Shown one piece after another: positions 44,816-53,693 of a stretch of 64,000 nucleotides of DNA. Below the pieces are notes generated by a model. It was not told the DNA's origin and made no database searches. It worked only from the letters and a program-made list of their open reading frames with translations. A program made the translations under genes and the position numbers. Each line of letters starts with the position of its first letter. Position 1 is the first letter of the stretch. Source of the DNA: Paenarthrobacter sp. A20 (GTDB lineage: Bacteria; Actinomycetota; Actinomycetes; Actinomycetales; Micrococcaceae); contig NZ_JALJWH010000001.1 of the NCBI RefSeq assembly GCF_024168825.1, positions 62,001 through 126,000 on the forward strand. The letters run 5' to 3'.

Positions 44816-46157
44816 AGCAATCGGCGCCTATGACCTCGTTATCCGGGGCCAGCGCATCCTGACCACCGCCGGCCTCGCAGCCCGCGAAGTTGGCATCCGC
44901 GACGGCGTCATCGTCGCCATCGAACCCCTGGGCAACGGCCTCACGGGCAACGAGGTCATCGAACTCGCAGACGACGAAACCCTCATCCCCGGCCTGGTGG
45001 ACACCCACGTCCACGTCAACGAGCCCGGCCGCACCGAGTGGGAAGGCTTCGCCTCCGCCACCCGTGCCGCAGCAGCCGGTGGCGTGACCACCATCATCGA
45101 TATGCCGCTGAACAGCATCCCGCCCACCACCAGCGTGGACGGCCTGGAGCAGAAGCGCGTGGTCGCCAAGGACCAGGCGTTCGTGGACGTCGGATTCTGG
45201 GGCGGTGCCATCCCGGGCAACAAGAGCGACCTCCGCCCGCTGCACGACGAAGGCGTGTTCGGCTTCAAGTGCTTCCTCCTGCACTCCGGCGTGGACGAGT
45301 TCCCGCACCTGGACGCGGACGAGATGGAAGAGGACATGGCTGAGCTCAAGTCCTTCGACTCGCTCATGATCGTGCACGCCGAGGACTCCCACGCTATTGA
45401 CCGCGCCCCGCACCCCGGCGGCGACCACTACGAAACCTTCCTCGCTTCCCGCCCCCGCGGTGCTGAGAACAAGGCCATCGCCGAGGTCATCGAACGAGCC
45501 CGCTGGACCGGCGCCCGCGCCCACATCCTGCACCTCTCCTCCTCAGACGCGCTGCCCATGATCGCCTCAGCAAAGCGCGACGGCGTCAACCTCACCGTTG
45601 AGACGTGCCCGCACTACCTGACACTCATGGCCGAAGAAATCCCCGACGGCGCCACGGCTTACAAGTGCTGCCCGCCCATCCGTGAGGCCTCCAACCGCGA
45701 GCTCCTCTGGAAGGGCCTGCAGGACGGCACCATCGACTGCATCGTCTCGGACCACTCCCCCTCCACACTGGATTTGAAGGACCTGGAAAACGGCGACTTC
45801 GCCGTGGCCTGGGGCGGAGTTTCCTCGCTCCAACTGGGCCTGTCCCTGATCTGGACCGAAGCCCGCCACCGCGGCATCCCGCTGGAACAGGTCGTGTCCT
45901 GGATGGCCGAGAAGCCTGCCGCCCTGGCCCGCCTGCACAACAAGGGCCAGCTCGCCCTGGGCTACGACGCCGACTTCTCCATCTTCGCCCCGGACGAAGC
46001 CTTCGTTGTGGACGTCACCAAGCTCAAGCACAAGAACCCGATCACGCCATACGACGGCCGCCCCTTGGCCGGCGTCGTCCGCAAGACCTACCTGCGCGGC
46101 ACCGCGATCGACGGCCAGAACCCCGGCGGCAAGCTGCTCCGCCGCGGCAACGTTTAG
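44808..46157 (+). CDS. allB: Allantoinase
   Basis: 449-aa cyclic amidohydrolase that opens allantoin to allantoate. The binuclear metal ligands are visible: [16 protein letters not shown] (about 64-79), FGFKCFLL with the carbamylated lysine (about 153), the HAED and HILHLSS histidines, and DHSPS with the last aspartate (about 316). The FKCF and PGRTEWEGF features separate allantoinase from dihydropyrimidinase. Its presence in the gcl cluster links ureide breakdown, which yields glyoxylate, to glyoxylate assimilation. Confidence 0.9.
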   Translation: MSEAIGAYDLVIRGQRILTTAGLAAREVGIRDGVIVAIEPLGNGLTGNEVIELADDETLIPGLVDTHVHVNEPGRTEWEGFASATRAAAAGGVTTIIDMPLNSIPPTTSVDGLEQKRVVAKDQAFVDVGFWGGAIPGNKSDLRPLHDEGVFGFKCFLLHSGVDEFPHLDADEMEEDMAELKSFDSLMIVHAEDSHAIDRAPHPGGDHYETFLASRPRGAENKAIAEVIERARWTGARAHILHLSSSDALPMIASAKRDGVNLTVETCPHYLTLMAEEIPDGATAYKCCPPIREASNRELLWKGLQDGTIDCIVSDHSPSTLDLKDLENGDFAVAWGGVSSLQLGLSLIWTEARHRGIPLEQVVSWMAEKPAALARLHNKGQLALGYDADFSIFAPDEAFVVDVTKLKHKNPITPYDGRPLAGVVRKTYLRGTAIDGQNPGGKLLRRGNV

Positions 46158-46167
46158 GCCTACCGCC

Positions 46168-46938
46168 ATGGCAGTCAATGCCTACGGGCCGCCGCCGTCG
46201 CGAGGACCCGCAGCACGCGGAGCTTCCTCGGGACGACGGAACGGCCTGACCACACCTGGCCTGACCGCGCACGGGTTGGCTCTCTGGGTCAACCCGGCCG
46301 AGGGTGACGAGATCGATCCTGAGGTCTGGGAACGGGCAGCACGCCTTGTGCTGGCCCGTGCCATGAAACTTGCCCCGGAGGCGGAAGTCCGCATCTGGCC
46401 CGCCACCGGGGCAGAGCACTCCGGCGTCGGCGATTCATCCTGGGGCGGCACTCCGCAGGACATCGCCGACGCCGGTACCAACGGCACACTTTCGCTCGCC
46501 GATGCCCTCGCGGAGGCGCGTTCGGTGTCCCGTTCTGAAGCCGTTTCCGACGGCGGCGACCGCACCGAAGCGGGCGGCAGCACCGCCGTCGAGCCCGTAA
46601 CGTTGGCGAGCCGCCGCAGCCAACTTGCGGTGGACCTCGCTGCTGAAGTAGTGCTGTTGGACGGCGAGCCGGTTTCCTTTACTGGCATGGAATACAAGCT
46701 GCTGCGCTACCTCGTGGTCAACTGCTCACGGGCCATCAGTCGTGAAGAATTGCAACGTTTTTTGGAGTCATTTGACCTCCCCGGCGCGGCATTTCGCTCG
46801 ATCGACGTTTATGTTGGAAGGGTGCGGCGGAAGCTAGGCTCCGCCCGACACACCGTCGCCACCGTCCGTGGTGGCGGCTACCAGTTCGTGCCAGGGCCCT
46901 ATGCCACAGTGCGCGGACCTGCGGAATACAGCATCTAA
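46168..46938 (+). CDS. Winged-helix DNA-binding protein (PhoB-type effector domain without receiver)
   Basis: 256 aa. Residues about 155-248 are an OmpR/PhoB winged helix (FTGMEYKLLRYLVVNCSRAISREELQRFLES, IDVYVGRVRRKLG, TVRGGGYQF). The N-terminal 150 residues have no phospho-acceptor receiver and look low-complexity in part. ATG 46168 follows the allB stop by 10 bp, so it may be in the operon and act as a local regulator, or as a housekeeping regulator present in many Arthrobacter. The upstream frame to 46006 lies in allB. Confidence 0.7.
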   Translation: MAVNAYGPPPSRGPAARGASSGRRNGLTTPGLTAHGLALWVNPAEGDEIDPEVWERAARLVLARAMKLAPEAEVRIWPATGAEHSGVGDSSWGGTPQDIADAGTNGTLSLADALAEARSVSRSEAVSDGGDRTEAGGSTAVEPVTLASRRSQLAVDLAAEVVLLDGEPVSFTGMEYKLLRYLVVNCSRAISREELQRFLESFDLPGAAFRSIDVYVGRVRRKLGSARHTVATVRGGGYQFVPGPYATVRGPAEYSI

Positions 46939-47034
46939 GTTCGCTGTTGTAAAAGATCAACGCCCGCAATTTGTATGACCGCTGTTGTTTGAAATGAAGG
47001 CCGGCTTTTTGCCGGTGAAACGTAAAGGATCGCC

Positions 47035-47502
47035 ATGACCCAGAAACTCCTCGTCGGAACGCAAGCACCTGACTTCGCGCTTCTCGACGCCGACGGCACC
47101 AAGGTCTCGCTGTCCGATTACCGCGGACGCAACGTCATTGTGTACTTCTACCCGAAGGCAGCCACCCCCGGCTGCACCACCGAGGCCTGCGACTTCCGCG
47201 ACAACCTCGCCAGCCTGCAGGGCAAGGGTTACGACGTCATCGGGATCTCCCCGGACGCCCCGGAAGCCCTCTCCAAGTTCACTGGTGAATTTGCCCTGAC
47301 CTTCCCTCTGCTCTCCGACGAAGACCACGCTGTGGCCCTCTCCTACGGCGCATGGGGCGAGAAGCTGGTTGACGGCGAAATCGTCGAAGGCCTGGTCCGC
47401 TCCACGGTGGTCCTCGACGGCGAAGGCACCGTCAAGCTCACCCAGTACCAGGTTGCTGCGCAGGGCCACGTCCAGGCGCTCAAGGAAGAGCTGGGCGTCT
47501 AA
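47035..47502 (+). CDS. bcp: Thioredoxin-dependent thiol peroxidase (Bcp/PrxQ)
   Basis: 155-aa peroxiredoxin. The active-site motif TPGCTTEACDFRD places the peroxidatic Cys at 47 and the resolving Cys at 52, the E. coli Bcp/PrxQ arrangement. It removes H2O2 and organic hydroperoxides in the cytoplasm. AAAGGA precedes ATG 47035. It is monocistronic, followed by the 32-bp-spaced repeat and a strong terminator. Confidence 0.95.
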   Translation: MTQKLLVGTQAPDFALLDADGTKVSLSDYRGRNVIVYFYPKAATPGCTTEACDFRDNLASLQGKGYDVIGISPDAPEALSKFTGEFALTFPLLSDEDHAVALSYGAWGEKLVDGEIVEGLVRSTVVLDGEGTVKLTQYQVAAQGHVQALKEELGV

Positions 47503-47506
47503 CCCA

Positions 47507-47546
47507 CTCTCACCTCCAGCGTGTTTGAGCGGATCGCTCTCTCACC
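47507..47546. repeat. 32-bp-spaced GGTGAGAG repeat, locus A
   Basis: CTCTCACC occurs at 47507-47514 and 47539-47546, exactly 32 bp apart; the second copy continues as GATCGCTCTCTCACC, matching the core of loci B (51510) and C (53694). It lies just after the bcp stop. Confidence 0.6.
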
Positions 47547-47564
47547 TAACTGCACAATTCTTGT

Positions 47565-47595
47565 AACGCCCGCTCACTCTTGTGAGCGGGCGTTT
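47565..47595 (+). terminator. Intrinsic terminator after bcp
   Basis: AACGCCCGCTCAC (47565-47577) and GTGAGCGGGCGTT (47582-47594) form a perfect 13-bp stem with a TCTT loop, followed by T. It separates bcp from the rsbU-like gene. Confidence 0.85.
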
Positions 47596-47648
47596 CATAT
47601 GCCTTGACTAAACGTGACAAATCTTCAGCAGCAGTAGTTAATGGAGCC

Positions 47649-48767
47649 ATGGTCTCTTCCACCCCCGTACGCCACGCTGTCGTCGTCGAAGATGACGCCG
47701 ACATCCGCGGACTCCTCGTCCTCGTCCTCGAGCAGCTCGACTTTGTGGTGACCGAAGCACCTGACGGCCTGTCCGGCGTCGAAGCAGTCCGCAGTACGAA
47801 CGCAGAACTTGTGACCCTCGATGTGAACCTCCCAGACATCGACGGCATGGAAGTTTGCAAGCGACTTCGCGAATTTTCGGACGCCTACATCCTCATGCTG
47901 ACGGCGCGGGCCGACGAGATCGACCGACTCAACGGCCTGGACATCGGCGCCGACGACTACATCAACAAGCCCTTCAGCCCCAAGGAACTCCAAGCCCGCA
48001 TCCGCGCACTGTTCCGCCGGGCCCGCACGCCGGCCGCGGCAGCCGAAGACACCGGCCAAACGGACGAGCTGGCCCGTGCAGCAGTGGTGCAGCAAAGCCT
48101 GCTCCCGCGGGAAACAGTCCGCCTCGAGGGATACGACGTCGCCGGCGCCTTCCGCCCGACCCGCAGCGTTGGCGGGGACTTCTACGACTGGTACCAGACC
48201 CGCGACGGCATGCACCTGACGTTCGCGGACGCCATGGGCAAAGGCATGGGCGCGGCCCTGATCGCGGCCACCGTCCGCGCGGTAATGCGGTCGGTGGCGG
48301 ACACCCCGGCCATCGATGCCGCCTTCGCCTCAGCCAGCGCCACTATCGCGTCGGACCTGGACCAGTCCGGCTCATTCGCAACCATGTTCCACGCGCGGCT
48401 GGACGCTCTGTCCGGAAAGCTCAGCTATATCGACGCCGGTCACGGCCTCGCGCTGCACATCCCGGCCGAGGGGGCGGCGCAGAGGCTTGTGTCCGCCGGA
48501 CCTCCCGTGGGCATCCTCGACGGACAGCACTGGGCCGCCGCCGAGCTTCAGCTGGAGCCCGGCGACTCGCTGGTTATTGTCAGCGACGGCGTACTGGACG
48601 CCCATGCTTCACTGGAGGATTTCATCCGGAACGTGGAAAAGGCCGCGCGGAGCGAGGGCACGTCGGACGGAGTGTGCGCCGCCCTTCTTGAGTTGGCACC
48701 TGCTGCAACAGCGGAAGACGACGTGACCGCCGTCGTGGTTCACCGCAAACCGGACATCGGGCGCTAA
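47649..48767 (+). CDS. Response-regulator/PP2C phosphatase (RsbU-like)
   Basis: 372 aa. Residues about 8-125 are a receiver domain (EDD at 14-16, phospho-acceptor Asp58, Lys107); residues about 140-370 are a SpoIIE/RsbU-type PP2C phosphatase with SVGGDFYDWY, the AMGKGMGAAL metal loop and VIVSDGVLDA. It would dephosphorylate a STAS-domain antagonist after receiver phosphorylation. The antagonist (50767) and RsbW-like kinase (51092) are two genes downstream, with a glycosyltransferase between. Start ATG 47649 has GGAG; TTG 47604 is possible. Confidence 0.85.
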   Translation: MVSSTPVRHAVVVEDDADIRGLLVLVLEQLDFVVTEAPDGLSGVEAVRSTNAELVTLDVNLPDIDGMEVCKRLREFSDAYILMLTARADEIDRLNGLDIGADDYINKPFSPKELQARIRALFRRARTPAAAAEDTGQTDELARAAVVQQSLLPRETVRLEGYDVAGAFRPTRSVGGDFYDWYQTRDGMHLTFADAMGKGMGAALIAATVRAVMRSVADTPAIDAAFASASATIASDLDQSGSFATMFHARLDALSGKLSYIDAGHGLALHIPAEGAAQRLVSAGPPVGILDGQHWAAAELQLEPGDSLVIVSDGVLDAHASLEDFIRNVEKAARSEGTSDGVCAALLELAPAATAEDDVTAVVVHRKPDIGR

Positions 48768-48785
48768 TTACACAAGAGGGGGATT

Positions 48786-50777
48786 GTGACACGTTTCTGG
48801 ACCCGGCTGCTGGTTCTCCTGACAGTCATTCTGGGCGTCAACTATGTGGCGTGGCGTTGGATGGCGTCCCTGAACTGGGATGCGTGGTGGATCGCGGTTC
48901 CGTTGGTGATCGCTGAAACGTACAGCCTCATCGACGTGATGCTGTTCGGGCTGACGGTGTGGAACCTCAAAATCCGGAAGCCGCCGCCCGCGCCCCCGGA
49001 GACGGCCACTGTGGACGTCTTCATCACCACCTATAACGAGCCCTTGGACCTGGTCATGACCACGGCCCTGGCGGCCAAGGACATCCGCTGGCCGCACAGC
49101 ACCTGGATACTCGACGACGGCGATCGGCCCGAGATGCGCCAACTCGCCGAGTCGAACGGGATTGGCTACGTCACCCGCGGCGCTGATTGGACGCCGGACA
49201 TGCCGCGGCACGCCAAAGCAGGCAACCTGAACAACGCCCTGATGGTGACCGCGGGCGAGTACCTGTTGATTCTCGACGCCGATCAGATCCCCGAGCCGGA
49301 CATCCTGGACAAGACGCTGGGCTACTTCAACGACGACCGTGTGGCGCTGGTCCAGACTCCGCAGTACTTCATCAACGTCCCCGCCGACGATCCCCTGGGC
49401 AGCCAGGCACCCCTGTTCTACGGCCCCATCCAGCAAGGGAAGGACGGCTGGAACGCAGCGTTCTTCTGCGGCTCCAACGCGATCCTGCGCCGGGAAGCCC
49501 TCATGCAGTTGGGCCTGGTGGGCTACGTCAAAGCCACGGAGAAGAGCGTCCGCCGCGCGCTGGCTGCGTCCCGCTCGGCCATCAAGAAGGCACGGCGCTC
49601 GGAAGAGGCCCGCAACCCGCTGGTGGAGCAGATGCTGAACCAGGTTGAAGCGGCCACGGAAACCGCCCAGACCGAACTGGATGCCGGCGCATCCCTCAGC
49701 GAGATCACGTACCGGGTGCGCCGCAAAGTGGACGAAGCCGTCCGCACCCTGGTGGCCGCCGATTTCTCCGCGCTGCAGGCCGACCTCGAAGAGATCGCTG
49801 CGATGGAACTCGCCCACGTCGGTGAGTCCGGCGTGACCACGGTGGCGAGTGACGCCGTCGACCGTATGTCCGGACGCGATTGGTCCCCCCTGGGTGCGCT
49901 CGAGTCGGTCCACGCTGTCCTGGACGCCATCTCCGTGGAACGCACCGACGAAGCCCAACCGATCATGCCCCTGGCCACCATCTCGGTCACCGAGGACATG
50001 GCCACGGCCATGCGTATTCACTCCCTCGGCTGGAAGAGCGTCTACCACCACGAAATCCTCGCCAACGGCTTGGCACCCGAAGACCTCAAAACCATGCTCA
50101 CCCAGCGCCTCCGCTGGGCCCAGGGCACCATGCAGGTCCTCCTTCGCGAAAATCCACTGGTCCAGCCTCGGCTCTCCTGGGGCCAGCGGCTCATGTACTT
50201 CTCCACCATGTGGAGCTACCTGAGCGGCTTCGCGGCCGTGGTGTACTTCGCGGCTCCCATCATTTACCTGACGCTCGGTATCCTGCCGGTGAGCAGCCTC
50301 AGTTGGGACTTCTTCATCCGCTTCATCCCGTTCATGGTGGTGAACCAACTGCTGTTTGTGGTGGCCGGGCACGGTATCCCCACCTGGCGCGGACAGCAGT
50401 ACAGCCTTGCGCTGTTCCCCACCTGGATCAAGGCATGTACGACGGCGGCGCGGAACGTTTGGTTCGGACGTCCCCTCGGGTTCGCCGTCACCCCCAAGGC
50501 CAGGCAGAGCGGCGGCCCGAGCTGGAGCCTGATCCGGCCGCAGATCATCGTGGCAGTGTTGTTGGCTATTGCGCTGGTTGTGGGGATCGCCCGGCTTTTG
50601 ACTGGTCTTTCGGAGCCTCTCGGCACGCTGGTGAACGTTGCCTGGGTGGCCTTCGACCTGGTGGTCCTGAGCGTGCTGGTCAAGGCAGTTTTGTACAAGG
50701 GATTCGTACCTGAAGGTGCTGGCCCTGAGGATGTTGGGCCGGAGCGCCCCGAAGAGAGGAATGCAGATGCAGTTTAG
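48786..50777 (+). CDS. BcsA-like family 2 glycosyltransferase with central insertion
   Basis: 663-aa membrane processive glycosyltransferase. Helices at about 8-25 and 34-58 precede a GT-A domain with D110-D111-G112, DAD (164-166), TED (402-404) and QRLRWAQG (440-447), the D-D-D-QxxRW set of cellulose and PNAG-type synthases, then four or five C-terminal helices. Between GSNAILRREAL and the TED strand is an extra, mostly helical, charged insertion (about 245-395) not usual in BcsA; no PilZ domain is seen. GTG 48786 has GGGGA. Probably makes an exported polysaccharide under the surrounding partner-switching genes. Confidence 0.85.
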   Translation: MTRFWTRLLVLLTVILGVNYVAWRWMASLNWDAWWIAVPLVIAETYSLIDVMLFGLTVWNLKIRKPPPAPPETATVDVFITTYNEPLDLVMTTALAAKDIRWPHSTWILDDGDRPEMRQLAESNGIGYVTRGADWTPDMPRHAKAGNLNNALMVTAGEYLLILDADQIPEPDILDKTLGYFNDDRVALVQTPQYFINVPADDPLGSQAPLFYGPIQQGKDGWNAAFFCGSNAILRREALMQLGLVGYVKATEKSVRRALAASRSAIKKARRSEEARNPLVEQMLNQVEAATETAQTELDAGASLSEITYRVRRKVDEAVRTLVAADFSALQADLEEIAAMELAHVGESGVTTVASDAVDRMSGRDWSPLGALESVHAVLDAISVERTDEAQPIMPLATISVTEDMATAMRIHSLGWKSVYHHEILANGLAPEDLKTMLTQRLRWAQGTMQVLLRENPLVQPRLSWGQRLMYFSTMWSYLSGFAAVVYFAAPIIYLTLGILPVSSLSWDFFIRFIPFMVVNQLLFVVAGHGIPTWRGQQYSLALFPTWIKACTTAARNVWFGRPLGFAVTPKARQSGGPSWSLIRPQIIVAVLLAIALVVGIARLLTGLSEPLGTLVNVAWVAFDLVVLSVLVKAVLYKGFVPEGAGPEDVGPERPEERNADAV

Positions 50778-51099
50778 CTATGAGGTCAAGGACTCCTACG
50801 CGGAAGTGAAGAGCGTAGGACGCTTGAACATGGTGGCGGCACCCAAGCTCCGCGAAGTAGTGAACGAAGTTGTGGCCGGCGGGTCCAGCCGGGTTGTGGT
50901 CAACCTGGCCGAAACCGACTTCATGGACTCCTCAGGCCTCGGAGCGCTCATCGGTTGCCTCAAAGCAACCCGGCAGGCAGGCGGCGACCTCCGCATCTCC
51001 GGTGTTCAGCCACAGGTCAAGATGGTGCTGGAACTGACCAACATGGATCGGGTGCTCACGGCGTATCCGTCGGCCGAGGAGGCGTTCGGAGATGACTGA
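50767..51099 (+). CDS. STAS-domain anti-sigma factor antagonist (RsbV-like)
   Basis: 110-aa STAS protein; FMDSSGLGALIG (about 57-68) holds the serine that the partner kinase phosphorylates. ATG 50767 has AGAGAGG at 8 nt and lies inside the end of the glycosyltransferase gene; ATG 50761 is an alternative. With the RsbU-like and RsbW-like proteins it makes a complete partner switch. Confidence 0.85.
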   Translation: MQFSYEVKDSYAEVKSVGRLNMVAAPKLREVVNEVVAGGSSRVVVNLAETDFMDSSGLGALIGCLKATRQAGGDLRISGVQPQVKMVLELTNMDRVLTAYPSAEEAFGDD

Positions 51100-51511
51100 G
51101 GTGATTGCACGCCGGGGTTTCCACGGGCCATCGAATGAGGAAGCGATCGAGGCCATCCACAATGAGCTGGACGCCCTGTGGGACGACGCTGCCTTTGTGC
51201 CGGACATGGACCGGATGACGTTCGCAACCGCGGTGATCGAGGCAGCGGCGAACATCGTCCAGCATGCCCTCCCAGTGGCAGAGAAGCCCGTGGAGATCGA
51301 CGTGGACATCAGCGTCCGCCCCACCCGGTTGGTGGCACAGGTCAGCGCGTACAACGCCCGGGAGCCGTTCGCCGGTGACATGCAGGCTTCGATGCCCGAC
51401 TCCGACGCCGAATCCGGCCGCGGGTTGGCACTCATCGAGGCGCTGGTGACCACGGTGACCTTCGAGCGCCAGGACGGCACCAACACCTGGATCCTCACCC
51501 GCGACACCTGA
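51092..51511 (+). CDS. ATP-binding serine kinase/anti-sigma factor (RsbW-like)
   Basis: 139-aa GHKL ATPase of the RsbW/SpoIIAB kind: an AVIEAAANIVQHA N-box (about 50-62) and a SGRGLALIEALV G-box (about 108-119). The start overlaps the STAS gene by 8 bp. It would phosphorylate the STAS protein and release or hold a target, which may be a sigma factor elsewhere or, since the gene order encloses it, the glycosyltransferase. Confidence 0.85.
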   Translation: MTEVIARRGFHGPSNEEAIEAIHNELDALWDDAAFVPDMDRMTFATAVIEAAANIVQHALPVAEKPVEIDVDISVRPTRLVAQVSAYNAREPFAGDMQASMPDSDAESGRGLALIEALVTTVTFERQDGTNTWILTRDT

Positions 51512-51651
51512 TCCTCTCTCACCCCTGACGCCCTTCCGACCGATCCTCTCTCACCCCTGACGCCCATCCGACCGATCCGCTCTCACCCCTGACGCCCATC
51601 CGACCGATCCGCTCTCACCCCTGACGCCCATCCGACCGATCCGCTCTCACC
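51510..51651. repeat. 32-bp tandem repeat, 4.4 copies (GGTGAGAG family, locus B)
   Basis: Units at 51510-51541, 51542-51573, 51574-51605 and 51606-51637, plus a partial at 51638-51651, differ at only two or three positions. The core is GATCCGCTCTCACC followed by CCTGACGCCCATCCGACC. No unique spacers separate the units, so it is not a CRISPR. It begins at the stop codon of the RsbW-like gene. Confidence 0.85.
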
Positions 51652-51745
51652 TTCACGGGTTGTTCTACCCATCGCTAAGCGCAACGCAACCGTGAAAGCA
51701 TTCGGTGAGATCCGCCGTCGGACATTAACTGAACCTGGGGACGAT

Positions 51746-52303
51746 ATGAACCGCCGCATGCACCGTAAACTTTGGGCGCTGGCCGCTGCCCTGACGGTGG
51801 TGACTCTTGCTGCAGGATGCAGCAGTACCCCCGACGGACCCACCCGCGAACCCAGCAGCGCGCCAGCAGTCACCGCCAGCCCGGCTCCACTGGCCGAGAG
51901 CACCGCCAAGTACGACTCCCTGCGTGCCGAGCTGATTGCGGCCTTGGAAAAACAAATGCCCGACATCACTTGGGCTGCGGACGATCCTGCCTCGGTGACC
52001 CAAAGCAAAGATGGTAAGTGCGTCTTCCATCCACAAACCATGAAAAGCAGCGCGGACATCGTTGAGCCGTCCAAGAACTTTGAAGAGGTCTTCGCCGCTG
52101 CCGACCCCGTCCTCAAGCAGCACGGATTCCCTGCCTTCGACGGCACGGACCCAGTCCCGGGCGGCTGGGTGGTCACGCGCAGTACTGATGGCGTAGGCGC
52201 CACGGTCACCATCGAATCAAAGAGCCCGGCGTACCTGCGGATGACAGTCCCAGTGCAGTCCGAGAGCTGCGACACCGACGAGCTATCTCAGGGGGCCAAG
52301 TAA
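51746..52303 (+). CDS. Secreted lipoprotein upstream of calpain-like gene
   Basis: 185 aa. ATG 51746 follows GGGGA; the signal ends LAAGC, giving a lipidated Cys24. A Ser/Thr/Pro-rich linker is followed by a domain with two further cysteines. It resembles small actinobacterial lipoproteins found next to secreted effectors (a DUF3558-like look, not certain). The stop overlaps the ATG of the protease gene (TAATG), so they are co-expressed; it may act as inhibitor, immunity protein or cell-surface partner of the protease. Confidence 0.7.
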   Translation: MNRRMHRKLWALAAALTVVTLAAGCSSTPDGPTREPSSAPAVTASPAPLAESTAKYDSLRAELIAALEKQMPDITWAADDPASVTQSKDGKCVFHPQTMKSSADIVEPSKNFEEVFAAADPVLKQHGFPAFDGTDPVPGGWVVTRSTDGVGATVTIESKSPAYLRMTVPVQSESCDTDELSQGAK

Positions 52304-53397
52304 TGCCGGGATTTTACGGTGCTGACATTGAACAGTTGCGTGCACTCGCCAAGACGATGTCCCGGCACTCGGAGCGAATGACGTCGCTGTCTACGGAGCT
52401 GGGTCACCTCATCAGCAATGCGCGGTGGGATGGCCGGGACGCCGCGATATTCCGGGCCTCTTGGGACTCCGAACACCGGCCCATGCTGAAGAAGATCTCC
52501 AGCGAGCTGCAGAATCAGGCCAAGGAACTGACCCGCAACGCTGACGAGCAGGACAAGTCCAGTTCGGGAGCGTCGGGGTCCTCGGGCTCCGATCTTTCGG
52601 GACGAGGAGATTCGAACCCGCCCGGCGACCCTGGCCCCCTGGACCCGGACGCTCCCGACGTCGATGTTCCCGGCGATGTTCGCGACGATCCCAACGCTGG
52701 CGACCCCAGCGACATCAACCAAGGACAGATCGGCGACTGCTGGCTGCTGGCCGGAATCGGCTCGGTGGCCCAGGTGCTGGAGCGCGAAGGCAAGCTGGAC
52801 GAGTTCCTTGAGGAGCACATGCGTCCCGTCGGCGACCCACCGACGCATTGGGTGGTCACGCTCTACGAAGACGGCGAACCCGTGGAAGTCACAGTGGAGG
52901 CCAAGTCCACTGAAGGCGGCGTCCGCGGCGCCGACGGCGAACCCAACTGGCTGTCCATCTACGAGCGAGCGGCAGCTGAGCACCGCGGTGGGTCCTATGA
53001 CGACATCGACGGCGGGTTCAGCAACGAGGCCATGGAACTGATGACCGGCCAGTCTGCCGATAAGGACGGCGAGCTGAACTTTGATGACATCGAGGACAAA
53101 CTCTCCGACGGCCAAGCCATTTCCGTGGGCACCGAAGACGTCAAGGACGACGACTTCGACTGGGTGTGGGAGTCTGACGAAGTCAACCGCACTGACGTTG
53201 TCCCCAACCATGCGTACGTGGTCGTGGACGTGAAAACCAACGACGACGGCGAGCGCGTTGTGGTGCTGGCCAACCCGTGGGGACCGTCGGGCGGCTACTT
53301 GGAAGACGACGACGACCACAAGTCCGGCACGCTGGAACTGACCGAAGATGAGTACAAGGAAAACTTCGACTCCGTGTACTCCGTGGACGTGAAGTAA
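52303..53397 (+). CDS. Calpain-like cysteine protease with WXG100-like N-terminus
   Basis: 364 aa. Residues 1-85 form a helical hairpin with W42-D-G44 at the turn and the periodic pattern of WXG100/ESAT-6-like type VII secretion substrates. A Ser/Gly/Asp/Pro-rich linker (85-135) follows. Residues 136-364 are a calpain (C2) domain: QGQIGDCWLLAGIGS with catalytic Cys146, PNHAYVVVD with His303 and LANPWG with Asn324. The triad is complete, so protease activity is expected. No Sec signal is present. This suits a secreted effector or toxin with the neighbouring lipoprotein or downstream protein as partner. Confidence 0.8.
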   Translation: MPGFYGADIEQLRALAKTMSRHSERMTSLSTELGHLISNARWDGRDAAIFRASWDSEHRPMLKKISSELQNQAKELTRNADEQDKSSSGASGSSGSDLSGRGDSNPPGDPGPLDPDAPDVDVPGDVRDDPNAGDPSDINQGQIGDCWLLAGIGSVAQVLEREGKLDEFLEEHMRPVGDPPTHWVVTLYEDGEPVEVTVEAKSTEGGVRGADGEPNWLSIYERAAAEHRGGSYDDIDGGFSNEAMELMTGQSADKDGELNFDDIEDKLSDGQAISVGTEDVKDDDFDWVWESDEVNRTDVVPNHAYVVVDVKTNDDGERVVVLANPWGPSGGYLEDDDDHKSGTLELTEDEYKENFDSVYSVDVK

Positions 53398-53399
53398 GG

Positions 53400-53678
53400 A
53401 TGGCCGTGGAACAGCTCGTAACAGTGAAGCAAGGGATGCAGCCCACCTTCGATGGCGTCAAAGTGGGCGTGGTCAAAATCGGCATCGCCGACGGCGCCCC
53501 CGCAATCCAGTTCTGGATCCGGACCTCAGAGCAGCAGCGGAAGCAGGCCTTCCGCGAAGGCCAGTCGGTCACGCTGCCTGGCGCGGGTTTGCTGACCATC
53601 ACTTCGATCCAGCCCGCGGACGGCAGTACCGCCGCCTCCGCGACGTTGACGTACGACGCCGGTCACGTCACCGATTGA
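53400..53678 (+). CDS. Small beta-rich protein following the calpain-like gene
   Basis: 92 aa, ATG 53400 directly after the protease stop (TAAGGATGG, where AAGG doubles as ribosome site). It is rich in beta-forming residues with no membrane segment; I recall similar short actinobacterial proteins as DUF6406, without known function. Its tight coupling suggests a cytoplasmic inhibitor (immunity) or chaperone for the protease. Three copies of the 32-bp repeat follow. Confidence 0.65.
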   Translation: MAVEQLVTVKQGMQPTFDGVKVGVVKIGIADGAPAIQFWIRTSEQQRKQAFREGQSVTLPGAGLLTITSIQPADGSTAASATLTYDAGHVTD

Positions 53679-53693
53679 CGGTCGGCGCGGAAC

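Noticed and set aside
51510..51651. Possible CRISPR array
   Set aside because: The 32-bp units are directly adjacent without unique spacers, and no cas genes are near.
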